This document shows positions 53,302 to 64,000 of a DNA stretch of 64,000 nucleotides, in pieces. A program made the position numbers and the translations under genes. Numbering within the stretch: the first letter of the stretch is position 1; every line of letters starts with the position of its first letter. This stretch comes from Brachyhypopomus gauderio (Eukaryota > Chordata > Actinopteri > Gymnotiformes > Hypopomidae): assembly GCF_052324685.1 (NCBI RefSeq), contig NC_135226.1, positions 18,924,973 through 18,988,972 on the forward strand, written 5' to 3'. The notes below the pieces were generated by a model, which ran no database searches, was not told where the DNA came from, and worked only from the letters and a program-made list of their open reading frames with translations.

Positions 53302-54385
53302 GTGAGTGTTCCCCACACACGCACGGGTTTAGGAGAAGAACTGTTCACTGATCATATGAACGACGCGCTTTTATACTGATCCAGGGTTGGAGGTCGTTTG
53401 AACTGCTAGATTGGAAACCTTAGAAAGTAATTAAGTCGTAAGTGTTTATACTTCCAGTTAGTTTAAATTAATGGAAAGTCGTATCCATTATTTCCTCTGC
53501 AGATGGTACACTTTTGAAGGTCTTCCTTTGGTTTGAAATAGGATGTTATAGATTTGGGCACATCTGTTTTGCAGAATTCTTGTGTCAGAATTTAGAATTT
53601 TGTCATTTTCCTAGATGTTTAGTTTGGGATAAATATTAGTATTTTTTTATTATTATTCATCTGTGCCTTTTAGGTTTGGTTTTACATGAATTCCCTTTTC
53701 AAATTATTCCTGCTTTAAATTTAATGCTAAAACAAGCAATGGTGGTTCTGGTGATAAAAATGGTCAGATTGCAGAGAAGTACGTTTCCAGAGAAACAGGA
53801 TGTTTCGGACAGTGGTCTTTCGTCAGCTGTGTGAAGATGGAGTTTCCGTGAACTATGTTGACTTTCTTGCATGAATATAACAAACACTTGGGTCACAGAG
53901 CTAATGATGCACCTCTGTCCAAAACATTCCCTTTCACTGGAAACCTCTTCTACCTCACTACAGTTCCCACTATAATCTCAACTCTGGGACAAGCGTCCAG
54001 AGTGGTTCATTAAAGAAGCGTCTTTAGAATGCCAAAAGTTTATAAAGCGGTGATCCATGGAAAATCACCAATTTAAAATGTATTAAATCCAAGTTTGATT
54101 AGATTAATTAATCACTGTTGTTGTCGCCACATAATTAAATCTAGTTACAGTACAGGTTTATTTCAGCAAACCTGTCTCTTGTCTTTCTTCATGCCGTATC
54201 TATCGCGTGACTATTACCAAGCCTACTGGTTCCTGTGCTATGCTTGTGTTATTACTTTGTATGGTGTTACTGACTTAGGCAAACCAATTAAATGGCTGCT
54301 CACAAGCTACTTTCTAATTAACACATTGCTCGGTTGGTTGAAGAGCTTTTTTCCTTTCGTTTTAGTTCTCCTAACTCCTCTTTAA
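53302..54385. other. Probable 5' intron of the kinase-like gene
   Basis: AT-rich sequence with no recognised exon. It shares a 29-bp identical stretch (53783-53811) with USP32 intron 1 (25928-25956). A possible acceptor (CTCTTTAAG) ends at 54385. Confidence 0.4.
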
Positions 54386-54435
54386 GAGCTGGGACATCCG
54401 GAGCCGACGCCATCGTCCACTTAAGGGAACACAGT

Positions 54436-57400
54436 ATGGCACCTTGTAGTAATTCAACAAGTAAGTGCACATATCGCTTTTAACATAACCTAGTGGGTGG
54501 GGATGTTCTCCAATTAATGAGACACAATGTAGGTATTAACAGGCTGGAGATGCTAGCAGGAAGGACGGGGAGTGTGCCTTGATGTTTACGCTGGTACACA
54601 CTGCTTTCTCTGTAGTTCAACTGGAACAACACAGAGTTTATTTCTCACGATTTCAACACTGTGTCCACTAACAGCACTTTTCGTTACTGCTACTTTAGCT
54701 GAACATAAATACCTGAATGCATTTCGGTGACTGAAAATGTTTTATTTAAATCCAGTCACATTTCATTTACTGAAAAGAAAATAATGAGGACAAAAGGCTC
54801 GTCATCTTAAACAAAGCCTGTTGTGGGACGGGGACGAGGGTGGGGACGAGGACGGGGACGGGGACAGGAGCGGGGGCAGAGGTGCAGGGGGGATATGATA
54901 TCACAGGCAAGATATTTAAGACCAGGTCTGGTATACAGCATGTGGCCTCATTTGTTTTCCTGTTTGTTGTGGTATGTCACATGACCTTTCCCATGCGTCT
55001 TGTTTCTGTAGATTCTGAAGGTGCTCTGGACCACACACACTACGTTCTCATCAGCGTCTCAGCTCTGACTGCCCTCTTCACCGTTTTCTGCGGGATCTTG
55101 TGGATCAAAAAGTAAACTGGATCAGAAAGTCTTCACTCACAATCTGTTTAGATCTGTGGCACTTGCCATCACTTCTCAAGTGCTTCCTTCCGTCACTCAG
55201 ATTGGTATTGTCCTTTCTGACCCTTTCGATTAACCTCCAGAAGGTCTTGACCAATGAGCTGATGTGTGGAATCCTGGTTGTGGTTGTGGTTGTGTTTGCT
55301 AGCCTATTTCTGATCCCTCTGTACTCTAGCGAAGGCATGGCTGTAGACCACAGTTCATCTGGCTCAGCCATGCTGTGTGCTGGTCCAGAACAAAAGCCTG
55401 TACTGGCTGAGATCTTCTGAGGACCAGGTTTGAGAAGTTATTAATCCTCCTCACCAGGTATCGAGCTCTAAGGAAAACCATCCGGCGGCTCCAGCCGAAG
55501 AAGCCGGCGTTCGCGCCTCCCCACACCTCCCCTCCTGCGTCTAGCGCCGCCCCGCAGGACGTGACCGTCATACCGCCGTTGAGCGGTCCTACAGAGACTC
55601 ACTTCCAAAGAGCGAAGAACAGGCAGAGCACCCGGTTACTGTGGAAACTGCCGCAACAGGTCCGACGCGCCGTACATCACACACGGTTAAGATTGGTCGT
55701 TTTTTGGTTTCTGTGGGAAATTCCACACGAACCCTCCACACACCGCTGTGTTGTTCAGACAGAGGAATGTGAATGAGCATAATGCAGACGAAAAGTGAAC
55801 GAACCGTAACATATTAGAGGCTCTGTGTCTTCAGAACCCCAGAGTCATGAAGTCGGATCTAAACCTCATCCAGCTAATCAAGGCCGGGAGAGAGGGAGCG
55901 TACTACAAGGCCAAAATGTTGAGAGGCACGTGCAAGGGGCACTCACTCATCACCTGCAAAATCTCTAAAGAAGGTAAGAAATTCCCCCCAAATACTATTA
56001 CACTGCAGTGTGCAAGTCAGCAGCTAATTAAAAGCAACAGAAACTAGCGTGAGATTGTGATGTATCCTGTCACACTTTGCTTTTGCCTTAGTTTAATTAC
56101 ATGTCTATGTGGCTTGTCGCCACTAGGTGTCACTCCTAAGCACATACAGACGGAGGTGTCTATTATGAGAAAGCTGGTCTACCATAAGAATGTTCTTCAG
56201 CTGCTTGAGTGGAACACTACAGAGGGTGAGAGTCCAAGACGAGCCTCCGCTCCACTGTTGAAAATGAAGCGCAGAACATTTTCACTTATTACACACACAC
56301 TGCAGTTTCACTGCGGTGACGAGTCACGTTTCTGATGCAAGTCTCCCGGTACCCCGCCCGCTTGGTAGAGCCCTTTGTGCTGATCATGGAGTACGTGAGT
56401 TACGGGACCCTCCGCAACTTCGTCCAGACGCATCAGGAGAAATTGCGAGACGACCCCGAGATACAGAGCCTCTTCACCATCGCCTCCTACCACATCGCCC
56501 TGGCGATGGAGCACCTGCGATCCAAAATGGTATCACTTCCTGGGTCAAGCGTCAAACGTGTTTCCCACAGCCTTGTAGATGTGGTGGGTGTTGGGAGAGC
56601 GACACACCCTGTGTTCTGGATTCTTCTGTGCGTTCTACAGGTGGTGCACTGTGACCTGGCCTTACGGAATATTCTGGTGAGCCGTTTCCCGTGGGAAGTC
56701 AAGGTGGCGGAGTTCGGCCTGGCCAGGGACCTGACGTGCATGAGAAGCAGACGCAGCACCCGGAAAAAGCATCACAGGGTCGGTCAGCATTTAGCACAGC
56801 CGCACAGCGCCTTAAACCGTTAAAGCCTCCTCACGAAGCTTTGAACGTGGCCTTGTTCTCCTAGGAACGTGTGCCCTTACGCTGGTACCCTCCTGAGTAC
56901 TTCCGCAGCAACTACTACAGCTTCAAGGGGGACGTGTGGGCTTTTGGCATTGTACTCTGGGAACTACAGACCTTTGGTGAGTAATGTGGCATACAATAGC
57001 CCTATCTACAAGTCCAACCTAAAGTCTCATTCAAATCCGCAAAAATAAAACTGTGGGGACTGTTCACAGGCAGCTTGCCTTACCCCAATCTGGAGACGTC
57101 GGAGGAAGTGGTGTATCATATTTGTGCTGGCCGCCGGAATGCATGCCCGGAGAGCTGCCGTCCTGAGATGTAAGCGTAGGCCCACCTTATCTCTTTATTC
57201 GGCCTTGAGATTGGGACGTCATGATCTCAAAGACCGTGTTGTTTGTCCAGCTGTACCTTTGTACTCTACAGTACAGTTCACCTTTCTGTACTCTTACTCA
57301 CCTGGTCCAGCTCCAGAACTGCTAAAGAAAACGTTGCATGTTCTCACTGAGAGGAATCTGATGTTTACCTCCTCAGACTGCAGATCATGAAAGATTGCTG

Positions 57401-57780
57401 GTTGGATCCATATACTGCCAGACCGTCCTTTTCAGACCTGGTCAGAATCTTGGAGGATGTCATTGAGAATGACACGGTGGGTGAATGAATGAAAGAATGA
57501 ATTAATTTGTTTATTTTCTTATATTAATCAGGGTGATCAGATTTTGGTTTTCAAAAAGGAGGTAGTCAGAGTGTATGCAAGCAAACACCAGCATGAGAGG
57601 AGAGCCCAACTCACTTTAGAAATCCCAGCCAAACACATTTTTGTAGGTCTTTAGAAGAGGACGTGTGGTCACCCTCTGTGACCGTACTGTTGTCAGATGC
57701 GTGATGAAAGGCCGTCATCTGTGTTGCAGGATTACGTGGATGTGGCAAGCCGTACATTGATGGATACAGCAACAAACTAA
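54436..57780 (+). CDS. Membrane-anchored tyrosine-kinase-like protein, 11 coding exons
   Basis: Coding exons: 54436-54460, 55012-55111, 55458-55659, 55835-55973, 56127-56225, 56369-56529, 56641-56778, 56865-56976, 57070-57169, 57377-57476, 57730-57780. All are GT-AG and in phase (408 aa). There is a very short N-terminus with a glycosylation sequon (Asn6-Ser-Thr). A single membrane segment follows (about 19-40, YVLISVSALTALFTVFCGIL), then a Pro-rich juxtamembrane stretch and one kinase domain. Lys151 (TCK), Glu165, Asp247 and Asn252 (HCDLALRNIL) are kept. DFG is EFG (Glu266), the first glycine of the P-loop is Lys125, and the activation loop is basic with no Tyr before PLRWYPPEYF. The C-lobe has DVWAFGIVLWELQTFG and the end is DYVDV. 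The layout resembles STYK1/NOK, while the C-lobe reads like RET/FGFR-type kinases. I do not recognise the exact orthologue. Activity is uncertain. Confidence 0.85.
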
Positions 57781-57972
57781 ATATTCAACATCACGAACAG
57801 GACTGACCCACCAAGGATCAGCAAAAAGCACACAAGTTCTTAGTCCTGCATGGACAGTGGAACATTTTGAAGAACTGGACAGTCATTCAGTTTAAATACT
57901 TTTTTTCCCGTTTTTATTCAGTTTGATTTTACATCGCACTTTCTCTTATTCAGTGGTCAATGGTGTTTCCTA

Positions 57973-57978
57973 ATTAAA
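57973..57978 (+). terminator. Polyadenylation signal of the kinase-like gene
   Basis: ATTAAA, the common variant signal, about 190 bp after the stop codon and just before the TMEM97 promoter region. Confidence 0.5.
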
Positions 57979-58059
57979 CTGGCTCTTTAAAACAAAGGTC
58001 GAAAATCTGTTCTATGCTCTACTAACGTCAACCAAAGTTCAAACAATGACCCGCCCCCA

Positions 58060-58226
58060 TCCTGATCAAGCGAGACGATCATCCAATAGGAAGAGCGATA
58101 GGGAGACCTTATGCAACGTTGCCTTTCGTACGTTTTCCCCTTTGGTTTTAACGCTGCCTGCGGAGACCGCTGGATGTTCACTTAGGTTCCATTTAATTGA
58201 CTTGCACACGTTTTTACTTTTATAAA
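58060..58226 (+). promoter_or_regulatory. TMEM97: Compact TMEM97 promoter and 5' UTR
   Basis: Only 447 bp separate the kinase-like stop from the TMEM97 start. A CCAAT box (58083-58087) lies 140 bp upstream of the ATG. No TATA box is evident at the expected distance. Confidence 0.45.
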
Positions 58227-58970
58227 ATGTTACTTAGGACTTTGGAAATAATATTTCTCATCTATTTTGCGTCGCATATCCCCATTACTCTTTTCATTGA
58301 TCTTCAAGCACTGCTGCCTGAACGAGTGTATCCTCAATCAGTAAGTTCTCGGTTTGTTGAGCTATCTTCTGGTCTTGATCTAGTAGTAACATCTATATTA
58401 AACCACAGTGCCATCGTTATCGTTCATTCCAATAATCATGTGTATTGCAGCTGAAAAACTTGCTGCAGTGGTATGCTTCCGAATTTAAAGATCCGATGGT
58501 GCTGGACCCGCCTGTCTGGTTCAGATCCTTCATATACTGCGAAGCACTTCTTCAGTTGCCGTTTTTTCCCGTGGCGGTGTATGCATTTTTAAAAGGTCAG
58601 TAACGCATGATCAAAACATTAATTACAGGGATGATGTCCAGCCTGTTTCGTATAAAACCTGTGCGCTCTCCTGTGATGTCAGCAAGGTGTTTTTTTTATT
58701 TTAGGCAACTGCAGATGGATCAGGACTCCGGTCATCGTGTACTCCACCCATGTGGCCACCAGTCTAATCCCCATACTGGGTCACATCTTATTCCATAACT
58801 TTCCTCCGGCGGGTCCACAGACGTTACAGGAGCGTTTGACCCTTGTGTCCATTTACGCGCCGTATCTCGTCGTTCCCGTCTTGCTGCTACTCACCATGCT
58901 GTGTAGCTCCGCGTATTGCTCCTCTCCTCCAGGTGGAAAAGCTTCATCAAAGTCCAAGAAACACAAATAG
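58227..58970 (+). CDS. TMEM97: Transmembrane protein 97 (sigma-2 receptor)
   Basis: Three coding exons, 58227-58340, 58451-58595 and 58705-58970, give 174 aa (human 176). TMEM97 is an EXPERA-family four-helix protein of the ER and lysosome that binds NPC1 and sterols. The motif [16 protein letters not shown] is family-typical. Asp25 and Asp52 (FKDP) correspond to the ligand-binding Asp29 and Asp56 of the human protein. Further matches are [36 protein letters not shown] and [16 protein letters not shown]. The C-terminus KKHK is a KKXX ER-retrieval signal. I chose the first ATG (58227), because an upstream in-frame TTG would add a stretch absent from relatives. The gene converges with IFT20 downstream. 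Confidence 0.95.
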
Positions 58971-59096
58971 ATTTGTTTTATTTCAGCTTTTTTCATTTAC
59001 TATGATTTCCACATCCCTTTTCTTTAAGTGTTCCTTACAACACAAAGAATCGACCTGTTTTTATTTACTGTGCCTTATGAAGTTAAATACAATCTT

Positions 59097-59102
59097 AATA
59101 AA
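59097..59102 (+). terminator. TMEM97: TMEM97 polyadenylation signal
   Basis: AATAAA 127 bp after the TMEM97 stop codon. Confidence 0.7.
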
Positions 59103-59838
59103 CTAAAGTGAGAATTAACTAATTTTCTGAAATGTTTATAGATTATTTTCCTATTAATTCAACTCATGGTGACCTAATTTGGTCTTCTGAACTGATTCAA
59201 AACAAAGTGCTGTCCCCCAGAATGCTGTTTGATTTATAAAATGAAGACCGAGATGTTCAAGTTTTTTAATTCAAATATATATCAACTTTACAAGGTGCTT
59301 GTAAAAGTAATGTTGCTTCATTTTTGTAAGGTTTGAATAATGTGGTGTAAAGAAATAAATGAATGGTCTGTTTGGTTCTAAACATACTGAATTTCTGCCT
59401 CTGTTGTGGTCCCATGAACAGACAATCAAGAATTTCAGGAAATTAAAAGGCTCAATATAAAAATGATTCAAATCACAAAAAGAACATAATATACAGAAAA
59501 ACATTTTAAGGCTGTAATTATTTACAGTAAGAAGCAAATACTGTATTAACATGTAGCAAAAGATATTAAATTACATTTACAATTTTGTATATATATATAA
59601 ATAGTATAAATATCAATTTCTATATAAATATTTTTCATGTAATTGTTTTTGACATATGTTACAACCCCTGAACTGGCCTTGATGGAGTAGTTTGTTGTTT
59701 AAACGGAGAAGTGCAGGTAGGTATTCGGAAGGACGCCTGTTAACACCATGTAAAGAAATAAATGACCTGTCAATCATAGTGAATTCCTGAAAAGAACTGA
59801 GTCAACCACAGCATCATCTCTACACACTTGACACGTGC
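59103..59838. other. Intergenic region between convergent TMEM97 and IFT20
   Basis: AT-rich sequence that should include the IFT20 3' UTR (minus strand). No clear minus-strand AATAAA was found. The open frames here are low-complexity and AT-rich with no domain. Confidence 0.5.
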
Positions 59839-60520
59839 TCATTTCTGTAGAATGAACTGGTCAATGAATTCATTCTGCTCTGCCTCCACTTTGCAAAGAG
59901 CTTCGTATTCAATCCGATACCTGTCGAAGAGCAGCAGAGGATGTTTAAATAGGAACGAGACAGTAATTATGGATGTGTGTGGACAGATATGAATGCACGA
60001 CACCAACATGCCGTACATCACCTACCTTTCTAGCTGCATCCTCTTCTCCGCGATCAGAGCCTGAAGTTGCTGCTGCTGGGCCTCCCTTTGCTTTGCAACT
60101 GACTTCAGCATATTTCTGGCTCCTATGGCCTATAAAATATTAACACGTCACATCGACTTAACTGATTTAAATGTAACGCATTTTTTTATGTGCTTACAAC
60201 ATATACCTTCAACTTCTCCGTTTCTGCTTCCTTGGACAATTCATCCACCATTTCAATCAGTCCACCCACTATCTTCTGAAACTGGCCAATTTCTATTTTC
60301 AGAGAAGTGATAGGGTTGGATCATTGACTTTACTGGAAAAAGAAACTGTTTGGTCATAATTATTATGATATTTACAGAGTACGACAAACATACTGTCAAC
60401 AAAGTCCTTGCACTCCTCCTTAAGCTCTGTGGTCTTCTGGCCAACATCAGGCTCAAGTATGCGCAACTTGTTGAGTTCATCGTAATGAAGCCCAGCCTCA
60501 GACAGTGGGTCATTAGCCAT
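59839..60520 (-). CDS. IFT20: Intraflagellar transport protein 20
   Basis: Four coding exons on the minus strand, 60394-60520, 60207-60292, 60026-60129 and 59839-59920, give 399 nt and 132 aa, the same length as the human protein. IFT20 is the IFT-B subunit that also sits at the Golgi and helps send membrane cargo to the cilium. The protein starts [20 protein letters not shown] and contains [29 protein letters not shown] and [14 protein letters not shown]. It ends [20 protein letters not shown]. It is mostly coiled coil, as expected. All introns are GT-AG. The ATG lies 5 nt inside its exon (acceptor boundary at 60525/60526), so a non-coding exon is spliced upstream. Confidence 0.96.
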
Positions 60521-60660
60521 GACACCTGTTGGGTAAAATATCATATTAACACAATTAAAGGTCGCACACTCACTGTGTGTGTTTAAATAAAGGATTATCC
60601 TGTGATAACACGGAGGTAACTGCACACACTCTCACTGGGAGAGCTGCAGCCGCCATCAGC

Positions 60661-60661
<1 letters not shown>

Positions 60662-60740
<79 letters not shown>

Positions 60741-60750
60741 GCGCGCGCGC
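60662..60750. repeat. (CA)n-(CG)n microsatellite in IFT20 5' intron
   Basis: About 38 CA units turn into ACGCGCGCGCGCGC. Alternating purine-pyrimidine sequence of this kind can adopt Z-DNA. It lies in the intron between the non-coding first exon and the start exon of IFT20. Confidence 0.95.
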
Positions 60751-60866
60751 TAGCCGGACAGGCTACTTGCTAGGCTAGCAAAACAAGAGCGAAGGAGCTG
60801 ATCAATGTTAATTAATAAACTATGTGGACCTTTAATTATAGAAAACAGACTGGTTCTGAAGCTTAC

Positions 60867-61060
60867 TGGACCGATATGAGACGTGTAGAATGAGAGATTC
60901 TCGCCTAATAAAGCCGCTAGGTCGGTGATCACTCCTCCAGTCTCCACTCGGTTATGTGGCACAGAGTTTCCCACCGACCGAGCTGCGCCTCCGCTCCTGT
61001 GTGTCGCCAGGGTGACGCTCGGCTCGTCTCACTCCACACGGACGGCGGGGGGGGGACCAC
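60867..61060 (-). promoter_or_regulatory. IFT20: IFT20 non-coding first exon and promoter
   Basis: On the minus strand a good donor (GGTCCA|GTAAGC) ends at 60867, giving a probable 5' UTR exon from about 60990 down to 60867. The sequence upstream (to 61060) is CpG-enriched. The start site is inferred. Confidence 0.5.
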
Positions 61061-62311
61061 GATCCGAAATACTAACTCAAGTTTTTACACAGCGCATTCA
61101 GACTTTCCTAATGTGGTTATTATTCCAGATAGTACTGTTTTCTGAATCTTAAAAAAATGTGGAAAGCAAAATTTTAATGTACAATATGTTTTGTATGACC
61201 GGTGTTAAGGAATTAACCCCCTGACTATCCCATTCTTTTAAGCTGCATCAGCCCGGCATCCCTGTTACGTTCGGGCGGATGTTTCTTTTGTAGAACAGTA
61301 TTCAACTTCCGGTCGTTTGGAAATCGTCGATTAGACGGAAGTTACGGTATAAATATTTTTTTCAACTAAATTATTTAGATCAACAAGTAATAAACCATCC
61401 CCAGTATGACAGCTAGGCTAATAGATGAAACCGATAAAAAATGTAATACATTTAAATAATAATAACAAAATGAATAAAATACGGTTACAGTAACGTAACC
61501 TAAAATATAAAACCTAGTCCACATAATTTCGTTCATTAGCGTTGGGTTTTAATAACTGCTGAAGAGGCATCTTAGTGGCTTTAGTGTTCAGTGATATTTG
61601 CAACTAAGTTTTGTTTATTTTTATCTTATAAAGCAGTATAACATTTGGAAATAATAAAATTACCCTGGATTTGTGAAGACTTGCAATTCATATCCAGGTA
61701 TATTTGATTTGATGTACAGATAGTTTACTCATGTACAGATAGTATGCTCATGTACGGATAGTATGCTCAAGTACGGATAGTATACTCAAGTACAGATAGT
61801 ATACTCAAGTACAGATAGTATACTCAAGTACAGATAGTATACTCAAGTGGACCGACAGCGCATGCCAGCGACACAAGCGGGAACAACGAACACCAGTACC
61901 GGTGAAGTAAATAAAGGGCGACCCTAGAAGTGTGGATGGTTTTGATAACAGGAGTTTTAACCCTTTTGTCAGATGTCAAGTAAGTGTAACCATTGCTATT
62001 ACTACTTGTGTTTTTGAACAATGTACAATCACACTTTTTGAGCATTTGAACATTTGATCAAAAAGATAGTCAAGATAGCTAGCTAGTTTGCTAACTGCTA
62101 GCTAGCAAGATTTTATTTCGGAGACAACGAAAAATGCGTGAAATTAAATTTTGTGTTGTATCGTTAGTCAGTGATTTAATATTTGCATTTACGAAGCCTG
62201 TCCTTGCAATATTCTTGTTGATTTTGGTATTAGATCCACACTTAACACGACTATAGGGTTGATATTCTAAGGTGATTTTGGTTGTAATGAGCCCAACTAA
62301 TGTCATTTCAG
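61061..62311. other. Region between divergent IFT20 and RAD1
   Basis: No protein-coding gene seen. It holds an ETS-like ACTTCCGG motif (about 61306), a 19-bp tandem repeat (61719-61850) and, near 61979, a donor-like TCAA|GTAAGT that could end a non-coding RAD1 exon. The acceptor TTTCAG before 62312 fits a 5' UTR intron of RAD1. Confidence 0.4.
61719..61850. repeat. 19-bp tandem repeat upstream of RAD1
   Basis: About seven units of AGTATACTCAAGTACAGAT with small variations (CATGTACGG). The unit contains the palindromic GTATAC in most copies. Confidence 0.9.
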
Positions 62312-62332
62312 GTTTTGGCGTTATAAGGAAGC

Positions 62333-63768
62333 ATGCCTTTGTCAACCCAGTCCCAGTCCGAGAGTGACGAGTACATCCTAATAGCTAGCTTGGATAACGT
62401 GAGGAACCTCTCCAACATCCTGAAAGCCATATCCTTCAAAGATCATGCAATATTTAATGCAACACAGAATGGTTTAAAAGTTACTGTAGAAGATTCCAAA
62501 TGCCTTCAAGCAAATGCATTCATTCAGGTTGGTTTTCTAAGTACAATATGTGGAAATATTGTCAATTTGAAAAACTGCTAAAATATTTAACAGTCCTTCA
62601 TTTTCTGGTCTTGTAGGCAGACATATTTCAGGAATTCACAATCAAAGAGGATGTAATTGGGTTTCAGGTAAACCTAACTGTGCTTCTGGACTGCCTCACC
62701 ATCTTTGGGGGTAGCACAGTTCCAGGCAAGTATTGCAGGCTGCTGTGGTGCCCTGTGCTGGGTACAACCTGTGCTTTTGGAGTGTAGTGCATCACTTACT
62801 ATCATGCCATGGTTTGTTATATACTACAGCAGTACAGTAAACTATGTTAGCAGTCTAGATTCATATATGAAATTGAGTCTGTGTGTGTTGCATGAAGGTC
62901 ACTTTGTGTTTTTTTTTTTCTTCTTATTCTTTGCTGTTAAGGAGTGAGCACAGCTCTCAGAATGTGCTACAATGGCTATGGCTACCCGCTAACCCTGTTC
63001 CTGGAAGAGGGAGGTGTGGTTACCGTCTGCAAGATCAACACCCAGGAACCCGAGGAGCCTCTCGACTTTGATTTCTGTAGCACTAATGTCACCAACAAAG
63101 TGATACTTCAGTCAGACAGCCTGAAAGAGGCGTTTTCAGAGCTGGATATGACCAGTGAGGTCCTGCAGTTAACCATGTCACCGAGTCATCCCTTTTTCAG
63201 GTGCAGACATTCTTTGCATGGTGCAATATTACAATGTTGATAATGTGAATATGAATGCATACCTGTGTCCTGACAGCTAGGTTATTCAGACGTGCTGGGC
63301 CACTGAATGTTCTCGCCCCTTGGCATATGGGGAGAAAGAGCATCTGTAATGTGCAAGCCAGTCAGTTTATCAATACAAGTCATGTAACCATAGAGAACAG
63401 GAGAAACCGTGCTACCACTTTCTTTGTGAACACTGTTGCCTTTACTTATTTCCAAATTCATCAGTGAAACATTTAACTGTGTTTTCGCATGGCTATGAAC
63501 CAGGGCTGTTGTATGGGATGAAGGTACATCTGTTCTTACTGTATTGTATTATGTCTGCGTTATTTTAAGAACTATGTTAACATTTGCCAATACTCTTCAC
63601 TCTTCAGTTCAAAAGAACTGATTCCACATTTTCAAATCGATTTTAATCTTTTTTGGATTTCCTTTCCAGATTGTCCACATTTGGGAATTCTGGGAATGCT
63701 CATTATGACTACCCCAAAGACTCTGAAATGATGGAGCTCTTCCAGTGCACTAAGACACAGACTAACAG
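62333..63768 (+). CDS. RAD1: Cell-cycle checkpoint protein RAD1 (3' end outside window)
   Basis: RAD1 is one subunit of the RAD9-HUS1-RAD1 (9-1-1) clamp, which is loaded at damaged DNA and activates ATR. Coding exons seen: 62333-62527, 62617-62725, 62942-63200 and 63670-63768. The protein starts MPLSTQSQSESDEYILIASL and contains LDNVRNLSNILKAI, VNLTVLLDCLTIFG, CYNGYGYPLTLFLEEGGVV, CKINTQEPEEPLDFDF and AFSELDMTSEVLQLTMSP. The order matches human RAD1. About 220 of about 280 residues are present; the rest lies past 64000. Intron 2 has a GC donor (CCAG|GCAAGT, 62726), while the acceptor is normal and the frame and length match the family, so the GC-AG intron looks real. Confidence 0.95.
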
Positions 63769-64000
63769 GTATGATGATTCAAAAGTGAATCCCAACGTCA
63801 ATAGGTGTGTTGACTTGTGCATTTTTGACAGCACGAGGAGGCAAATTCCTTGTAGATGACAGACACATGGCAGGAGGTAGTCTAAATGTCACTGAAGAAA
63901 AGCTTTGGCTGGTATAGCTTATGGGTTTGTGTGTATTCAGATACATCTTGAACACTTTTGTTTCTACACGGGTCTAAAAATGCAATGTAACAAAATTACC
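63769..64000. other. RAD1 intron 4 (partial)
   Basis: Starts with GTATGA at 63769. No further exon appears before the window ends. Confidence 0.7.

Overview
The window is nuclear DNA of a ray-finned (teleost) fish. Intron-split genes with canonical splice sites encode orthologues of vertebrate USP32, TMEM97, IFT20 and RAD1. They sit among fish-type LINE, hAT and other DNA-transposon remnants, long (CA)n/(TG)n tracts and large minisatellites. No CRISPR array, rRNA gene or convincing tRNA gene was seen.

Layout. 1-12387 is a minisatellite built from 14-bp monomers in 340-bp to 1-kb higher-order units, already under way at base 1. Three units carry the same 0.2-kb LINE endonuclease fragment, and one 0.5-kb block is inverted. 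12395-13650 holds dispersed repeat and a 5'-truncated LINE reverse transcriptase. 14453-19326 is a degenerate 4.9-kb DNA transposon with complex inverted ends and an 8-bp target duplication. Its gene remnant combines zinc-finger, Ulp1-like protease and SMC5-hinge-like segments, and an hAT MITE is nested inside. 20172-50461 is USP32 on the + strand: 34 coding exons and a 1572-residue model. Its introns contain a 42-bp GC-box/CCAAT minisatellite, a 35/39-bp minisatellite, a MITE-like element and many (TG)n tracts beside splice sites. 54436-57780 is a small membrane-anchored tyrosine-kinase-like gene (11 coding exons, 408 aa). 58227-58970 is TMEM97 (+, 174 aa). 59839-60520 is IFT20 (-, 132 aa). 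62333-63768 holds the first four coding exons of RAD1 (+), whose 3' end lies beyond the window.

Function. The genes do not form a pathway. USP32 is a membrane-associated deubiquitinase, TMEM97 an ER/lysosomal sterol-linked membrane protein, IFT20 a ciliary transport subunit, and RAD1 part of the 9-1-1 checkpoint clamp. IFT20 and TMEM97 converge tail to tail; IFT20 and RAD1 diverge.

The strongest leads for a new biological system are the transposon with the Ulp1 and SMC5-hinge-like remnant, the array of consensus 5' splice sites in the first 12 kb, and USP32 exon 12 bracketed by complementary (TG)n and (CA)n tracts. All family assignments were made by reading the sequence; no database was searched.
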